64,000 nt of DNA from DFXE01 sp032054765 (GCA_032054765.1 DAMBSC010000003.1:124001-188000); one strand, 5' to 3'. Counted from the stretch's first letter, positions 17,191 through 25,790 are shown. Notes: generated by a model from the sequence alone, not told the origin. Made by a program: numbers and translations.

Positions 17191-17246
17191 AAGCATCATA
17201 ATGCTTTCTACAACACATTATGATGCCTTCTACAAGCATTTTTATC
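17191..17246. repeat. Array C: 22-bp period units forming a terminator-like hairpin
   Basis: TTCTAC recurs 22 bp apart (17206, 17228) and ATGC likewise (17201, 17223), with a third partial unit at 17234-17246. GCATCATAATG (17193-17203) pairs with CATTATGATGC (17216-17226). On the minus strand this 11-bp stem is followed by TTTTTTC, so it can terminate the helicase transcript. The remaining gap (16924-17190) shows only a distant inverted pair, GGCTCCG (16983) and CGGAGCC (17072). Confidence 0.75.
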
Positions 17247-17258
17247 TTTTTTCTATAA

Positions 17259-18383
17259 CTATGCCGGCACAGAAACAAGATTTAGTTTTTTTCCTGTCAG
17301 CTTTTGAATATCACGAAGCATAGTATGTTCTTCCTGCGAACAGAAGCTCATGGCTGTTCCTTCATGGCCGGCACGTCCTGTACGTCCAATACGATGAACA
17401 TACGTTTCAGCCACATCAGGAAGATCATAATTTATCACCAACTCTAATTGGTTGATATCAATTCCACGAGCAGCAATGTCTGTCGCAATCAGGACACGTG
17501 TCTTACCTGATTTGAAATTAGTTAAAGCCCGTTGACGAGCACCCTGAGATTTATTCCCATGAATGGCTTCACTACCGATTCCTACTTTACATAAAACACG
17601 AGCAATTTTATCCGCACCATGTTTTGTTTTTGAAAAGACAAGTACTGATTGTTTTTTGTCCTTTTTTAGTAGTTGGATCAACAGGTTTTTCTTTTCTGCT
17701 TTCTCTACATAATAAAGGTATTGACGGATGGTATCGACTGTTGAAGATACGGGAGTAACCTCAACTCTCACGGGATTATGTAAAATAGATCGTGAAAGTG
17801 ATGTAATCGCCGGAGGCATAGTCGCTGAGAAGAAAAGTGTTTGTCTTTTCTCAGGAAGATGAGGTAATATACGTTTTATATCATGAATAAACCCCATATC
17901 CAGCATACGATCTGCCTCATCAAGCACGAAATGACGAATTGCACCGAGGCTTATAAAGCCCTGATTCATCAGATCAATCAATCTGCCGGGAGTTGCAATC
18001 AATACATCAGTACCCCGTCGTAATTGATCAGTTTGAGCTTTCTGTTTTACACCACCATAAATCACACAATTACGCAATCCTGTATATTTGCCATATTGGT
18101 TAAAACCTTCACTTATCTGGATAGCCAGTTCACGTGTAGGAGTCAATATTAAAGCTCTTATTTTTCGTTTACCTAAATCGTTTTTATCTTGAATAAGTTG
18201 TTGAAGAATAGGGATTGCAAATGCAGCAGTTTTTCCTGTGCCTGTCTGTGCGAGGCCTAATATGTCACGTTTATTTAATACTACCGGAATTGCATCGTTT
18301 TGGATTGGTGTCGGATTTTCATATCCTTTTTTATATAAAGCCTTCAATATAGGCTCAATAATGTTTAATTCTTTAAATGTCAT
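17259..18383 (-). CDS. DEAD-box RNA helicase (RhlE-like)
   Basis: The 374 residues contain the full motif set: Q-motif (NPTPIQNDAIP), motif I AQTGTGKT, TPTRELAIQ, TPGRL, DEAD (VLDEADRMLDMGF), SAT, and the C-terminal RGIDI and HRIGRTGRAG. It lacks the long basic tail of the larger RhlE proteins. It unwinds structured RNA in ribosome assembly or decay. Transcription probably ends in array C just downstream. A second DEAD-box gene is at 51741. Confidence 0.93.
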   Translation of the reverse strand: MTFKELNIIEPILKALYKKGYENPTPIQNDAIPVVLNKRDILGLAQTGTGKTAAFAIPILQQLIQDKNDLGKRKIRALILTPTRELAIQISEGFNQYGKYTGLRNCVIYGGVKQKAQTDQLRRGTDVLIATPGRLIDLMNQGFISLGAIRHFVLDEADRMLDMGFIHDIKRILPHLPEKRQTLFFSATMPPAITSLSRSILHNPVRVEVTPVSSTVDTIRQYLYYVEKAEKKNLLIQLLKKDKKQSVLVFSKTKHGADKIARVLCKVGIGSEAIHGNKSQGARQRALTNFKSGKTRVLIATDIAARGIDINQLELVINYDLPDVAETYVHRIGRTGRAGHEGTAMSFCSQEEHTMLRDIQKLTGKKLNLVSVPA

Positions 18384-18468
18384 AGTAATCTCAGACTACT
18401 TAACAGCAGTCAATTTATTTTTAATTTAATAATAATATAGGAAAGTAATCCTATAAAGATGAAGTGCA

Positions 18469-19530
18469 TTAAAAAGAAATAGAATAATCCATTTTAAGCT
18501 TTTCTATCACTTCTTTTACACTACTGATTTTATCTGCAAGGTAGGCGTTTTTACCTGCAAAAGCATATCCTTTTTTCATGTTACCTTTCGCGGCATTATA
18601 TAAGGCTCGTATAATACAGTATGGACTTTTTGTATAATCGCATGTTTTGATACAATGAAACGGACAAGCACGAGGTTTCTCTTTCCCGCTTATCACATTA
18701 TGTATAAATTCACCATCAAAGGCACGTCCGGGCATTCCCACAGGACTTTGAATGATAAGTACATCACTTTCCCGAGAGTTGACATATACATTCTTGAATT
18801 CCAATGATGCATCACACTCATGAGTTGTCACAAATATGGAACCCATCTGTACCCCGGCAACTCCCATCTTCATGAAACGAGCTATATCTGCACCGGTTGC
18901 AATACCTCCGGCTGCGATAACAGGGATATTTTTCTCCGCCTTGTATTGGGCTACAATTTCGATAACTTCAGGAACTATATGTTCAAGTGAGAACTGTTCA
19001 TTTTCAATTTCATCATTTTTAAAACCTAAATGGCCGCCTGCGTTGGGCCCTTCAACAACAATTGCATCAGGTAAATAGCCAAAGTTCTTTTTCCATTTGT
19101 CACAAATAATTTTTGTAGCTCGTGATGATGATACAATAGGCACAAGCATCGTCTTGCTATCTTCCTGTAAGTAAGAAGGTAAATCAAGAGGTAAACCGGC
19201 TCCTGCAAATATAATATCTGTTTTTTCAGATATAGCCGTTTTTACCATATCAGAAAAGTTAGATAATGCAACCATAATATTTACACCTATAACCCCTCTT
19301 GTCTTCTCGCGAGCTTTACGTATCTCTTCTTTGAGTCCCCAGATACATTTTTCCATGTAGTTACCCTTAAAATCAGAGTAGAGTAATCCCAAACCTGCTG
19401 CAGAGATAACTCCTACTCCACCCTGATCGGCAACAGCGGATGCTAATCCGGAAAGTGACACACCGACTCCCATACCTCCTTGGATAATTGGAAGTTTTAT
19501 TTCATATTTCCCAATAAAAAATGATTTCAT
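18469..19530 (-). CDS. Nitronate monooxygenase family protein
   Basis: The 353 residues form an FMN-binding TIM barrel of the nitronate monooxygenase (2-nitropropane dioxygenase) family: PIIQGGMGVGVS near the start, VVEGPNAGGHLG in the middle, and AAGGIATGADIARFMKMGVAGVQMG shape the flavin site. The C-terminal part has a cysteine-rich insert (CPFHCIKTCDYTKSPYC) that could bind metal. FabK-type enoyl-ACP reductase is a related alternative, but the insert argues for the monooxygenase branch. Confidence 0.8.
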   Translation of the reverse strand: MKSFFIGKYEIKLPIIQGGMGVGVSLSGLASAVADQGGVGVISAAGLGLLYSDFKGNYMEKCIWGLKEEIRKAREKTRGVIGVNIMVALSNFSDMVKTAISEKTDIIFAGAGLPLDLPSYLQEDSKTMLVPIVSSSRATKIICDKWKKNFGYLPDAIVVEGPNAGGHLGFKNDEIENEQFSLEHIVPEVIEIVAQYKAEKNIPVIAAGGIATGADIARFMKMGVAGVQMGSIFVTTHECDASLEFKNVYVNSRESDVLIIQSPVGMPGRAFDGEFIHNVISGKEKPRACPFHCIKTCDYTKSPYCIIRALYNAAKGNMKKGYAFAGKNAYLADKISSVKEVIEKLKMDYSISF

Positions 19531-19752
19531 AACCTTTTAAATATAAAAATTAAAACCCTGTCTAAAAACAGGTTCAGATTAAAACAAGGAAGTTAAAAAG
19601 GTCTATTTCAACAATGGAAAACCCGGAAGATGTAAACGGGAATATTCAAAGGAGAGAAAGATCAAAATGAACTTAATTGTCTTCAAGCGCCAAAGATAGG
19701 AATTTATTTCTGCTTATCAGTGCTTTTTGTCAAAATAATAGTAACATTCTAT

Positions 19753-19862
19753 TATAATTCTCAGATTGATTTTAGATTTGACATATGTTGAATTTATATG
19801 TAACAATTGTTGAATTCAAATTCGACATATGTTGAATACAAATTCAATAATTATGGAATGGC
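19753..19862. repeat. Array E: tandem units with 22-bp period
   Basis: TTGA recurs at 19766, 19788, 19810 and 19832, exactly 22 bp apart, with a decayed further unit to 19862. The two best units contain GACATATGTTGAA, near-palindromic around CATATG. The unit sequence is unrelated to the other arrays. The array lies in the 393-bp gap between the nitronate monooxygenase start and the acetyltransferase stop; the rest of that gap (19531-19752) shows no gene. Confidence 0.8.
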
Positions 19863-19923
19863 AAAAACTGTTTTATATTAATTAAGAATCCTGTAGGTGA
19901 ATAATCAATTTTATCTTAATCGT

Positions 19924-20448
19924 TCATATTAATTTCAACTCAAAAAGCTGAAACCATTTTAAGTGTTCATAGGGTAGCCCCAGATCAACGGTATCAATAT
20001 ATTGATAACCTAATTTTCTGTATAGACTAATAGCGGGTGTATTATTGATCGATACATCCAAACGAATTGATTTTAAATGGTTTTTTATAGCATATTCTTT
20101 TGCGTACTGCATCAAATAAGATGCTATGTTCTTGTTTAGAAATGACGGATGAACTACCAAGGTTCTAATTACCAGAATATCTTTATAATCAGCATTGATA
20201 AGCCATTCGACTTGATGGTAAGCTTCTTCCGGTTGGTGATTAAGAATAATGCTTCCCACAATGATCTCACCTTCTTTTGCGATGAACAAACTTGATTCTT
20301 TTATTCCTTGAATGGCTGTTTGACGTATGGGATAAATATGCTTTATCCATCCCGGGTAATTTATTGTCGATGATAAATAATCATTTAAATTGTTATAAAG
20401 AGCTTCTATTTCATCAATGTGACATTCTTTGCCTTTTTCGATTTTCAT
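19924..20448 (-). CDS. GNAT-family N-acetyltransferase
   Basis: The 174 residues match the GNAT fold: the acetyl-CoA-binding segment after LVIRTLVVHPSFLNKNIASY and the C-terminal block NNTPAISLYRKLGYQYIDTV. The substrate is unknown. It stands alone between an intergenic array and the divergent LytTR gene. Confidence 0.8.
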   Translation of the reverse strand: MKIEKGKECHIDEIEALYNNLNDYLSSTINYPGWIKHIYPIRQTAIQGIKESSLFIAKEGEIIVGSIILNHQPEEAYHQVEWLINADYKDILVIRTLVVHPSFLNKNIASYLMQYAKEYAIKNHLKSIRLDVSINNTPAISLYRKLGYQYIDTVDLGLPYEHLKWFQLFELKLI

Positions 20449-20578
20449 CCTGTCATTTGTTTTGGCAAAATTAAAGGAATATTTTTCATTTCATAACCAA
20501 ATAAGGCTATTTCATACAGCCGGTATGCTATTTTATAAAATGAGAATAAATAGATAATATTATATATAGGGAAAGGCA

Positions 20579-20586
20579 TATCTTTG
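20579..20586 (+). promoter_or_regulatory. -7 box of the LytTR/glycosidase operon
   Basis: TATCTTTG ends 19 nt before the chosen ATG (20606). No -33 TTTG is at the expected place, which fits an activator-dependent promoter but does not prove it. Confidence 0.45.
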
Positions 20587-20605
20587 TAATACAAATAAAT
20601 TGAAG

Positions 20606-20989
20606 ATGTCAAAGTTTCTGGTGTTAACGAATAGCAATGAAGTGGTACGGGTCTCTCCGGAACGGATTGTTTACATTCTGTCGGATGGTAATTATTCAAC
20701 CATGACATTAGTAGACAAAGATGAACACGTATTTTCATTCAACCTGGCTTCATTCGAAAAAATAATAGAACAACAACTGGGTACTGACGCGCAGACATTT
20801 ATTCGTTTAGGAAAAAGCCTCATCATTAACGGTAGATATATTTACTACGTGAACGTATCTAAACAGCAAATCATACTATCAGACAGCAGCTTTGCACATA
20901 AATTCACGCTCTCCGCTTCAAGAGAAGCATTGAAAGCACTGAAAGTCGTATTAGAAGATAGTATTAAAAGCAGGAGGATTGGAATATGA
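20606..20989 (+). CDS. Stand-alone LytTR DNA-binding regulator
   Basis: The 127 residues form only a LytTR DNA-binding domain (YILSDGNYSTMTL; FIRLGKSLIINGRYI); there is no receiver domain. It therefore cannot be a classical response regulator. Its last codons overlap the start of a single-pass membrane protein by 4 nt, like Firmicutes LytTR regulator/membrane-inhibitor pairs. The ATG at 20606 is preferred to the TTG two codons earlier. Confidence 0.85.
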   Translation: MSKFLVLTNSNEVVRVSPERIVYILSDGNYSTMTLVDKDEHVFSFNLASFEKIIEQQLGTDAQTFIRLGKSLIINGRYIYYVNVSKQQIILSDSSFAHKFTLSASREALKALKVVLEDSIKSRRIGI

Positions 20990-21858
20990 TATCAAAAGAT
21001 AATAAACAAAATAACGAAGTATATATTCTTGGCTCGGAAACAGTTGATAAAAAGAACAATGTTTCTACTAAAAAGAAGTGGCTTATTATCTCTGCAGCCG
21101 TTCTTGTAATCATTTCAGCTATTTTAATACTGATTGTTCTTTCTAATAAAGAGCAGACTCCGGAATATTACTTTGAGCCGGAAATCGTAGAACAGCAAAG
21201 TATATCTGTTTCTACAGGAAATACTGAACTTACTGGGAAAGAAGGATATCTCGAAATAGTGAAGGAAACAATAAATGATGTTCCACTACGTGTCTTTATT
21301 CCCCATCAGGCTACTATGTCGCTATCTATAGGAATGCCTGACAGGTTGGACTCCACCCTTATTTTTGCCGCAATGGCTGCGGATATCCGTAAGGATAACC
21401 AACAAATTGTAGGGGATTTTGTACTTTCAGGGAAACGTCTGGCACGTGGCGTAGCAAAGAAGGGATTTTGTGCTATTGATAATGAAACGGTCACCATAGG
21501 TGTTGGTGAATCCACTCCTCTGTTACAAAAGGTTATTGAAAATAACGGTTCGTTTTTCAGACAATATCCATTGGTTCATAATGGAGAACTTGTAGAGAAT
21601 AAACCTAAAAACAAATCTATCCGACGCGCATTGGCAGTCCGCAATGGACAGATCATTATGGTGATGAGTTTGAATAATGAATCTTTTCACGATTTCTCAC
21701 AAGCTTTGATAGATATTGGTGTATCTGATGCGATCTATCTTGTTGGAGGAAATGCATATGGATGGTATTACGATAAAGATAATATAAGGTATGAGTTTGG
21801 AGAGGATCAAACAGAGATTCCGGAGAATATATCATACATTACCTGGCAGATAAAATAA
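20986..21858 (+). CDS. Membrane-anchored phosphodiester glycosidase (NAGPA) family protein
   Basis: The 290 residues have a charged cytoplasmic N-terminus, one membrane segment (about 32-52, WLIISAAVLVIISAILILIV) and an extracytoplasmic domain. The segments RRALAVRNGQIIMVMS and ALIDIGVSDAIYLVGGNAYG follow the phosphodiester glycosidase pattern (NAGPA, PF09992). Members cleave GlcNAc-1-phosphodiesters or modify envelope glycans. The usual DGG near the end is VGG here, so activity may be altered. It is translationally coupled to the LytTR regulator and may sense or edit the envelope; that is inference. Confidence 0.65.
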   Translation: MISKDNKQNNEVYILGSETVDKKNNVSTKKKWLIISAAVLVIISAILILIVLSNKEQTPEYYFEPEIVEQQSISVSTGNTELTGKEGYLEIVKETINDVPLRVFIPHQATMSLSIGMPDRLDSTLIFAAMAADIRKDNQQIVGDFVLSGKRLARGVAKKGFCAIDNETVTIGVGESTPLLQKVIENNGSFFRQYPLVHNGELVENKPKNKSIRRALAVRNGQIIMVMSLNNESFHDFSQALIDIGVSDAIYLVGGNAYGWYYDKDNIRYEFGEDQTEIPENISYITWQIK

Positions 21859-21912
21859 GATAATCACTTTACATATAGACTGAATAAAACCGTATCTGAA
21901 TGATACCGGACA

Positions 21913-21931
21913 GGGAATTCCATTCCCTTTT
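21913..21931 (+). terminator. Short terminator-like hairpin after the glycosidase gene
   Basis: GGGAAT, TCC, ATTCCC then TTTT forms a 6-bp stem with a short T run, 55 bp past the stop codon. Confidence 0.5.
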
Positions 21932-21996
21932 GGTTAAGTAAAATCTTAATCAACAGCCATTGTATTGCTAAAATTTAAACTTTAAATAATAAGGAT

Positions 21997-22854
21997 ATGA
22001 AAAAAGTAACAATTTTATTTTCTGCTGTGATTCTGATATTAATTTACCACTCATGTACGGAATACACTGAAAATCCGGTTCTCGATATGGATTTAGATGT
22101 ACCTACTGATTCTCTTTCCTGGTCTGCCATAACTTCTAAAAAAGAAGACTCATTAAGTATGACGCGCAAATATATTTATCTCACCATTGATGATGCACCG
22201 CTCAATGGAAGTCTGTATATAGACAGTATCGTATCTGCCACACAAATAAAAACAAGTTTATTTATGGTTGGAAATGGAATAGATGGAAGTAAAAGATTTC
22301 TACAATATTATAATAAGTTCTGCGAGAATTCCTATATAGAAATCTATAATCATAGCTACTCTCATGCTAATAACCGATATGCGGCCTTTTATAAAAATCC
22401 TGAATCTGTATTGCGTGATTTTGAAAAGAATCAATCTGATTTTAATATTTCACATAAAATAGCACGTTTACCGGGACGGAATCTCTGGCTTATTGGCGAA
22501 AGAAAAAAGAATATAAAGCAATCGGGTGCTACTTCCGCTGAAATGTTGGCTGAAAATGGTTACAAAGTTTTTGGATGGGATATAGAATGGAAGTATAATC
22601 CAAAAGATTACAGTCCAAAACAAAGTATTGAAGATCTAATAAAAGAAATTGAGGATTGTTGTAGCACTAATAAAGCTTTTACATGTAATCATGTAGTAGT
22701 TTTGATGCATGATCAGATGTTTGGAAAAGTCAACGGTAAAAATGATTTAGGCGAATTAATCAAGAGATTGAAAGATAATGACTATACATTTGAATACCTC
22801 AGTTCGTATCCCGAAATATCAGCTGAATATGTTTCCGCAATAATTGATAAGTAG
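21997..22854 (+). CDS. Polysaccharide deacetylase-like lipoprotein
   Basis: The 285 residues begin with a lipoprotein signal ending at Cys20 (LIYHSC). The NodB-type motifs are TIDDAP (63-68, Asp65-Asp66), the metal-binding HSYSH (119-123) and RLPGR, with VVLMHDQ near the end. It would remove acetyl groups from an envelope or host glycan at the cell surface. It follows the glycosidase gene by 138 bp and could belong to the same envelope theme. Confidence 0.8.
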   Translation: MKKVTILFSAVILILIYHSCTEYTENPVLDMDLDVPTDSLSWSAITSKKEDSLSMTRKYIYLTIDDAPLNGSLYIDSIVSATQIKTSLFMVGNGIDGSKRFLQYYNKFCENSYIEIYNHSYSHANNRYAAFYKNPESVLRDFEKNQSDFNISHKIARLPGRNLWLIGERKKNIKQSGATSAEMLAENGYKVFGWDIEWKYNPKDYSPKQSIEDLIKEIEDCCSTNKAFTCNHVVVLMHDQMFGKVNGKNDLGELIKRLKDNDYTFEYLSSYPEISAEYVSAIIDK

Positions 22855-22872
22855 ATTTCGTTCTATTCAATA

Positions 22873-22880
22873 TATCTTTG
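22873..22880 (+). promoter_or_regulatory. -7 box of the zinc-ribbon gene
   Basis: TATCTTTG lies 33 nt before the ATG at 22914 and shortly after the deacetylase stop codon, so the zinc-ribbon gene probably has its own promoter. Confidence 0.45.
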
Positions 22881-22913
22881 CATTGAAAATACAAATTTAA
22901 ATATAGAAACAAG

Positions 22914-23183
22914 ATGGAACAACAATTTTGCCAAAGTTGCGGAATGCCGCTTACAGAAGAACATTTCAGCAAAAATGCTGATGGAAGTGTAAATGTGGAA
23001 TACTGTGCCTATTGCTATAAGGATGGTGCATTTACTGAAAATGTAACTATGGAGGAAATGATTGAACACAATCTGAATTATCTAGATGAGTTTAATAAGG
23101 ATTCCGATAAGAAGTTTACAATAGAGGAAGCTCGCGAACAGATGAAGCAATTTTTCCCTATGTTGAAACGCTGGAAAGCTTAA
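22914..23183 (+). CDS. Small zinc-ribbon protein (PF12674 type)
   Basis: The 89 residues begin with a zinc ribbon (CQSCGMPL ... YCAYCYKDG, two CxxC pairs) followed by a short helical tail (MEEMIEHN...MKQFFPMLKRWKA). The function is unknown. The same ribbon and tail form the first 80 residues of the next gene, so one arose from the other by duplication or the large gene gained the ribbon. Confidence 0.85.
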   Translation: MEQQFCQSCGMPLTEEHFSKNADGSVNVEYCAYCYKDGAFTENVTMEEMIEHNLNYLDEFNKDSDKKFTIEEAREQMKQFFPMLKRWKA

Positions 23184-23199
23184 ATTAAATTATTTATAT

Positions 23200-23234
23200 A
23201 AGAGCGGAATTAATTAATTCCGCTCTTATCTTTG
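23200..23234 (+). terminator. Perfect 28-bp palindrome (terminator) fused to a -7 box
   Basis: 23200-23227 is a perfect 28-bp palindrome with left half AAGAGCGGAATTAA. It can end the zinc-ribbon transcript as a hairpin. Its final T is also the first base of TATCTTTG (23227-23234), the -7 box of the following gene, whose ATG comes 4 nt later. The palindrome is therefore equally placed to be an operator for the AraC fusion. Confidence 0.65.
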
Positions 23235-23238
23235 TAAT

Positions 23239-24279
23239 ATGAAAAACTGTATCTGTCAAAGCTGCGGGATGCCTATTCATGCTCATGAAATGTATGGAAC
23301 GGGACAGGATGGTATCGAGATAGAAGACTATTGTATCTATTGTTACAAAGATGGTCAATTTACCCAAGATGTTACTATGGACGAAATGATTCGCCTTTGT
23401 TCAAATTACGTCAGTGGTAATTCACGGGATGTAGCTATAGTAAGTATGAAAATGCTGCTTCCCCGCCTTAAACGATGGGCTCAAAAAGAAGAGACTCAGC
23501 ATGAATATCATAAAGCAATTAATCGTGTATTGGAATATATTCAGGGACACCTCGGCGAAAATACCGATCTGAAAACATTGGCCGCTATTGCTAACCTATC
23601 CACTTTCCATTTCCATCGTATCTTTAAAACAACAATTGGTGAATCTTTAGGAGAATATGTACAACGTTTACGGTTGGAATATGTAGCAGAACAACTTAAA
23701 ACCTCAAAATTTAATCTTAGTGAACTGGCTATACAAACAGGATATAGCAGCGAACAAGCTTTGTCACGTGCTTTCAAAAAATATTTTAGTATACCACCAA
23801 GTATATTTAAAACCTCTTTCTTCAAAGATAAATTTAAGGGTGAAATAGTTCCACGTATATGTAAAGTAACTGAAAAAAACGGAATTATGTTCCGGACAGA
23901 TAAACCGGATAATACCAATTGGAATAGGCTATATATGTATGCAATGGTAAATCATCTGCTTTCGGAATCATGCGAATCAGTTGATATCATAAAAGAAGAT
24001 ACTTTTTATCCATGCCTAATTCTCAGGCAAAAGACAGCTTCTGATGAACATATTGAAACAATAACATTGCAGGAAGGATTGTATGCAATTTTTACCCATA
24101 AGGGAAATACAGAGGGAATTAAGGAGCTTCTAAATGCAACCTTGAATTACTGGTTATCCTCCGGTAAATATATCTTATCACCATCCGGTTTACCCTATAT
24201 TAAATATTTGAATAACCCTTTACTTGTTCCTGAGGCAGAACTGATTAGTGAAATATATATCCCTGTAACGAAAAAATGA
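23239..24279 (+). CDS. Zinc-ribbon / AraC HTH / GyrI-like effector-domain fusion regulator
   Basis: The 346 residues have three parts: a zinc ribbon (Cys6, 9, 32, 35) with its helical tail to about 82; an AraC double HTH (about 90-190, LAAIANLSTFHFHRIFK and LAIQTGYSSEQALSRAFKKY); and a C-terminal GyrI-like/bacterial effector-binding domain (about 210-345). Rob/SoxS-type AraC proteins with GyrI domains sense small molecules; the added ribbon suggests metal or redox sensing. The stop overlaps the following phospholipase D-like gene by 4 nt. The ribbon is a paralogue of the gene just upstream. Confidence 0.85.
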   Translation: MKNCICQSCGMPIHAHEMYGTGQDGIEIEDYCIYCYKDGQFTQDVTMDEMIRLCSNYVSGNSRDVAIVSMKMLLPRLKRWAQKEETQHEYHKAINRVLEYIQGHLGENTDLKTLAAIANLSTFHFHRIFKTTIGESLGEYVQRLRLEYVAEQLKTSKFNLSELAIQTGYSSEQALSRAFKKYFSIPPSIFKTSFFKDKFKGEIVPRICKVTEKNGIMFRTDKPDNTNWNRLYMYAMVNHLLSESCESVDIIKEDTFYPCLILRQKTASDEHIETITLQEGLYAIFTHKGNTEGIKELLNATLNYWLSSGKYILSPSGLPYIKYLNNPLLVPEAELISEIYIPVTKK

Positions 24280-24794
24280 CATTCATAAAATACATACAAG
24301 ACGATAAACATTACACTGAGGTTTTGAAAAGGGCTGAAAAAGTGAAAAACAATCTTTGGATAGGTACTGCAGATATAAAAGATCTGTATATTAAACACGG
24401 AACATTATCTGTTCCATTTCTTGGACTATTATCCAATAAAATCAGCTCAGGAGTGGATATCCGACTGATACATGCAAAAGAACCCGGAGAGAATTTCCGA
24501 ACTGATTTTGATAAATACCCTAACCTGTGGGGAGGAATGGAACGCGTACTCTGTCCACGAGTGCATTTTAAAATAATTCTGTTCGATCTGAAAGAAGCTT
24601 ATATTGGTTCAGCTAATCTTACCGGAGCAGGCTTAGGCATGAAAAGCGGAACCACTCGCAACTTTGAAGCAGGTATACTTACTGATGACCCTCAATTGGT
24701 AGAAGAAGCCACCAATCATTTCGATACGATATGGATGGGAAAAGCCTGTAAATCCTGCCGTCGTAAACCTTATTGTAAAGACAGGATTATATAG
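24276..24794 (+). CDS. Single-HKD phospholipase D-family protein with C-terminal cysteines
   Basis: The 172 residues contain one HKD motif (His97, Lys99, Asp104, then GSANLTGAG with Ser112 and Asn114), so the enzyme would work as a homodimer like the Nuc-type nucleases. The last residues (CKSCRRKPYC, Cys158/161/167) could bind zinc or an iron-sulfur cluster. It is translationally coupled to the zinc-ribbon/AraC fusion. A DNA or RNA nuclease role is more likely than lipid cleavage, judging by size, but no substrate can be assigned. Confidence 0.8.
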   Translation: MTFIKYIQDDKHYTEVLKRAEKVKNNLWIGTADIKDLYIKHGTLSVPFLGLLSNKISSGVDIRLIHAKEPGENFRTDFDKYPNLWGGMERVLCPRVHFKIILFDLKEAYIGSANLTGAGLGMKSGTTRNFEAGILTDDPQLVEEATNHFDTIWMGKACKSCRRKPYCKDRII

Positions 24795-25266
24795 CGTACG
24801 TCTTTTCTTGTTGCGCCGGCGTTAGTTTTGGACTCTCAATTCCTCTTTCAAACTCGAGAACCACATTTTTGCCGTTCTTCATTTTGAGTATACCTTCTTC
24901 TATGAACAGTTCATTATCTTGCCGGAGAGCTTTAAAGAATTCATCTTCTGCATTCGCATCTAAACACAATCTTTCCGTCGATGCAATATTGGGTGCGGTC
25001 AACAGATTATTGATCAATATAAACTGCGCGGTATAGCGATTACATCCCCCTGTTCCTGAAATTCGTTTTGCTTTAAAATCAAATTGGAATGTTGGCACTT
25101 CTCTTGCGAATAACTCTTTAGCATCTTTACCATTTAAAGTTTTTAAGACCCAAAGACCATTCAGTTCATTAAGCGTTACCTGTTTAGGAGTATTACAACT
25201 TTGTACAACCATCATCATTAATATTACTGTCAGTAAAGTAACTACTGATATTCTTTTTGTCTTCAT
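24787..25266 (-). CDS. META/HslJ-domain lipoprotein
   Basis: The 159 residues start with a lipoprotein signal (VVQSC, Cys24) followed by a META domain: LNGLWVLKTLNGKDA, ISGTGGCNRYTAQF, and the later STERLC with a FFKAL helix. HslJ/META proteins are envelope proteins linked with heat or novobiocin tolerance in E. coli. The 3' end overlaps the convergent phospholipase D gene by 8 bp. Confidence 0.85.
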   Translation of the reverse strand: MKTKRISVVTLLTVILMMMVVQSCNTPKQVTLNELNGLWVLKTLNGKDAKELFAREVPTFQFDFKAKRISGTGGCNRYTAQFILINNLLTAPNIASTERLCLDANAEDEFFKALRQDNELFIEEGILKMKNGKNVVLEFERGIESPKLTPAQQEKTYAI

Positions 25267-25407
25267 ACTATTATCTTTTACTATTTATCCTTATCATACG
25301 AATATAGGAAGTTTTACTGAAACAAAAAATAGCAGATGTTGTTTCCATAAAAAAAGTATATACTTTTATACACAAATAAAAATCATATTTTTAAATCAGA
25401 ATGTTAT

Positions 25408-25785
25408 ATGCTTAAAGTTAGTAAATTCAATATTGTAATCGATTGTAAAGATGCCGGTGTATTGGCTGAGTTTTACAGTAAATTATTAGGATGGGAATGG
25501 ACACATCCGCACGCAAACGGATGGGCCGCAATCACCGCTCCAACCGGATTAGTTATCGCTTTTCAAGAAGTAGAAGAATATCAACCACCCGTATGGCCGT
25601 GGGAATCAGGAAAACAAGGACAAATGTTGCATATGGATTTCTATGTAGACAACCTGGAAGAAGCTATACAATATGCTATCAGCCTGGGTGCAACTCCTAC
25701 TAATGAACAATACTTCAAGACTTCTCATACAATGATAGACCCTCAAGGACATCCTTTTTGTCTGGATACAGATGAGTTAGAGTAA
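25408..25785 (+). CDS. VOC-family (glyoxalase-like) protein
   Basis: The 125 residues form two beta-alpha-beta-beta-beta modules of the vicinal oxygen chelate fold (FNIVIDCKDAGVLAEFYSKL; MLHMDFYVDNLEEAIQYAIS; MIDPQGHPFCL). The class includes glyoxalases and bleomycin-resistance proteins; the substrate is not evident. The end is 5 bp from the convergent YqaA-like gene. Confidence 0.82.
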   Translation: MLKVSKFNIVIDCKDAGVLAEFYSKLLGWEWTHPHANGWAAITAPTGLVIAFQEVEEYQPPVWPWESGKQGQMLHMDFYVDNLEEAIQYAISLGATPTNEQYFKTSHTMIDPQGHPFCLDTDELE

Positions 25786-25790
25786 AATTA

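Noticed and set aside
24276..24794. Bacterial defence nuclease for the single-HKD protein
   Set aside because: No methylase, helicase or other defence partner is adjacent; the only firm partner is the zinc-ribbon/AraC regulator, so a defence label is not supported.
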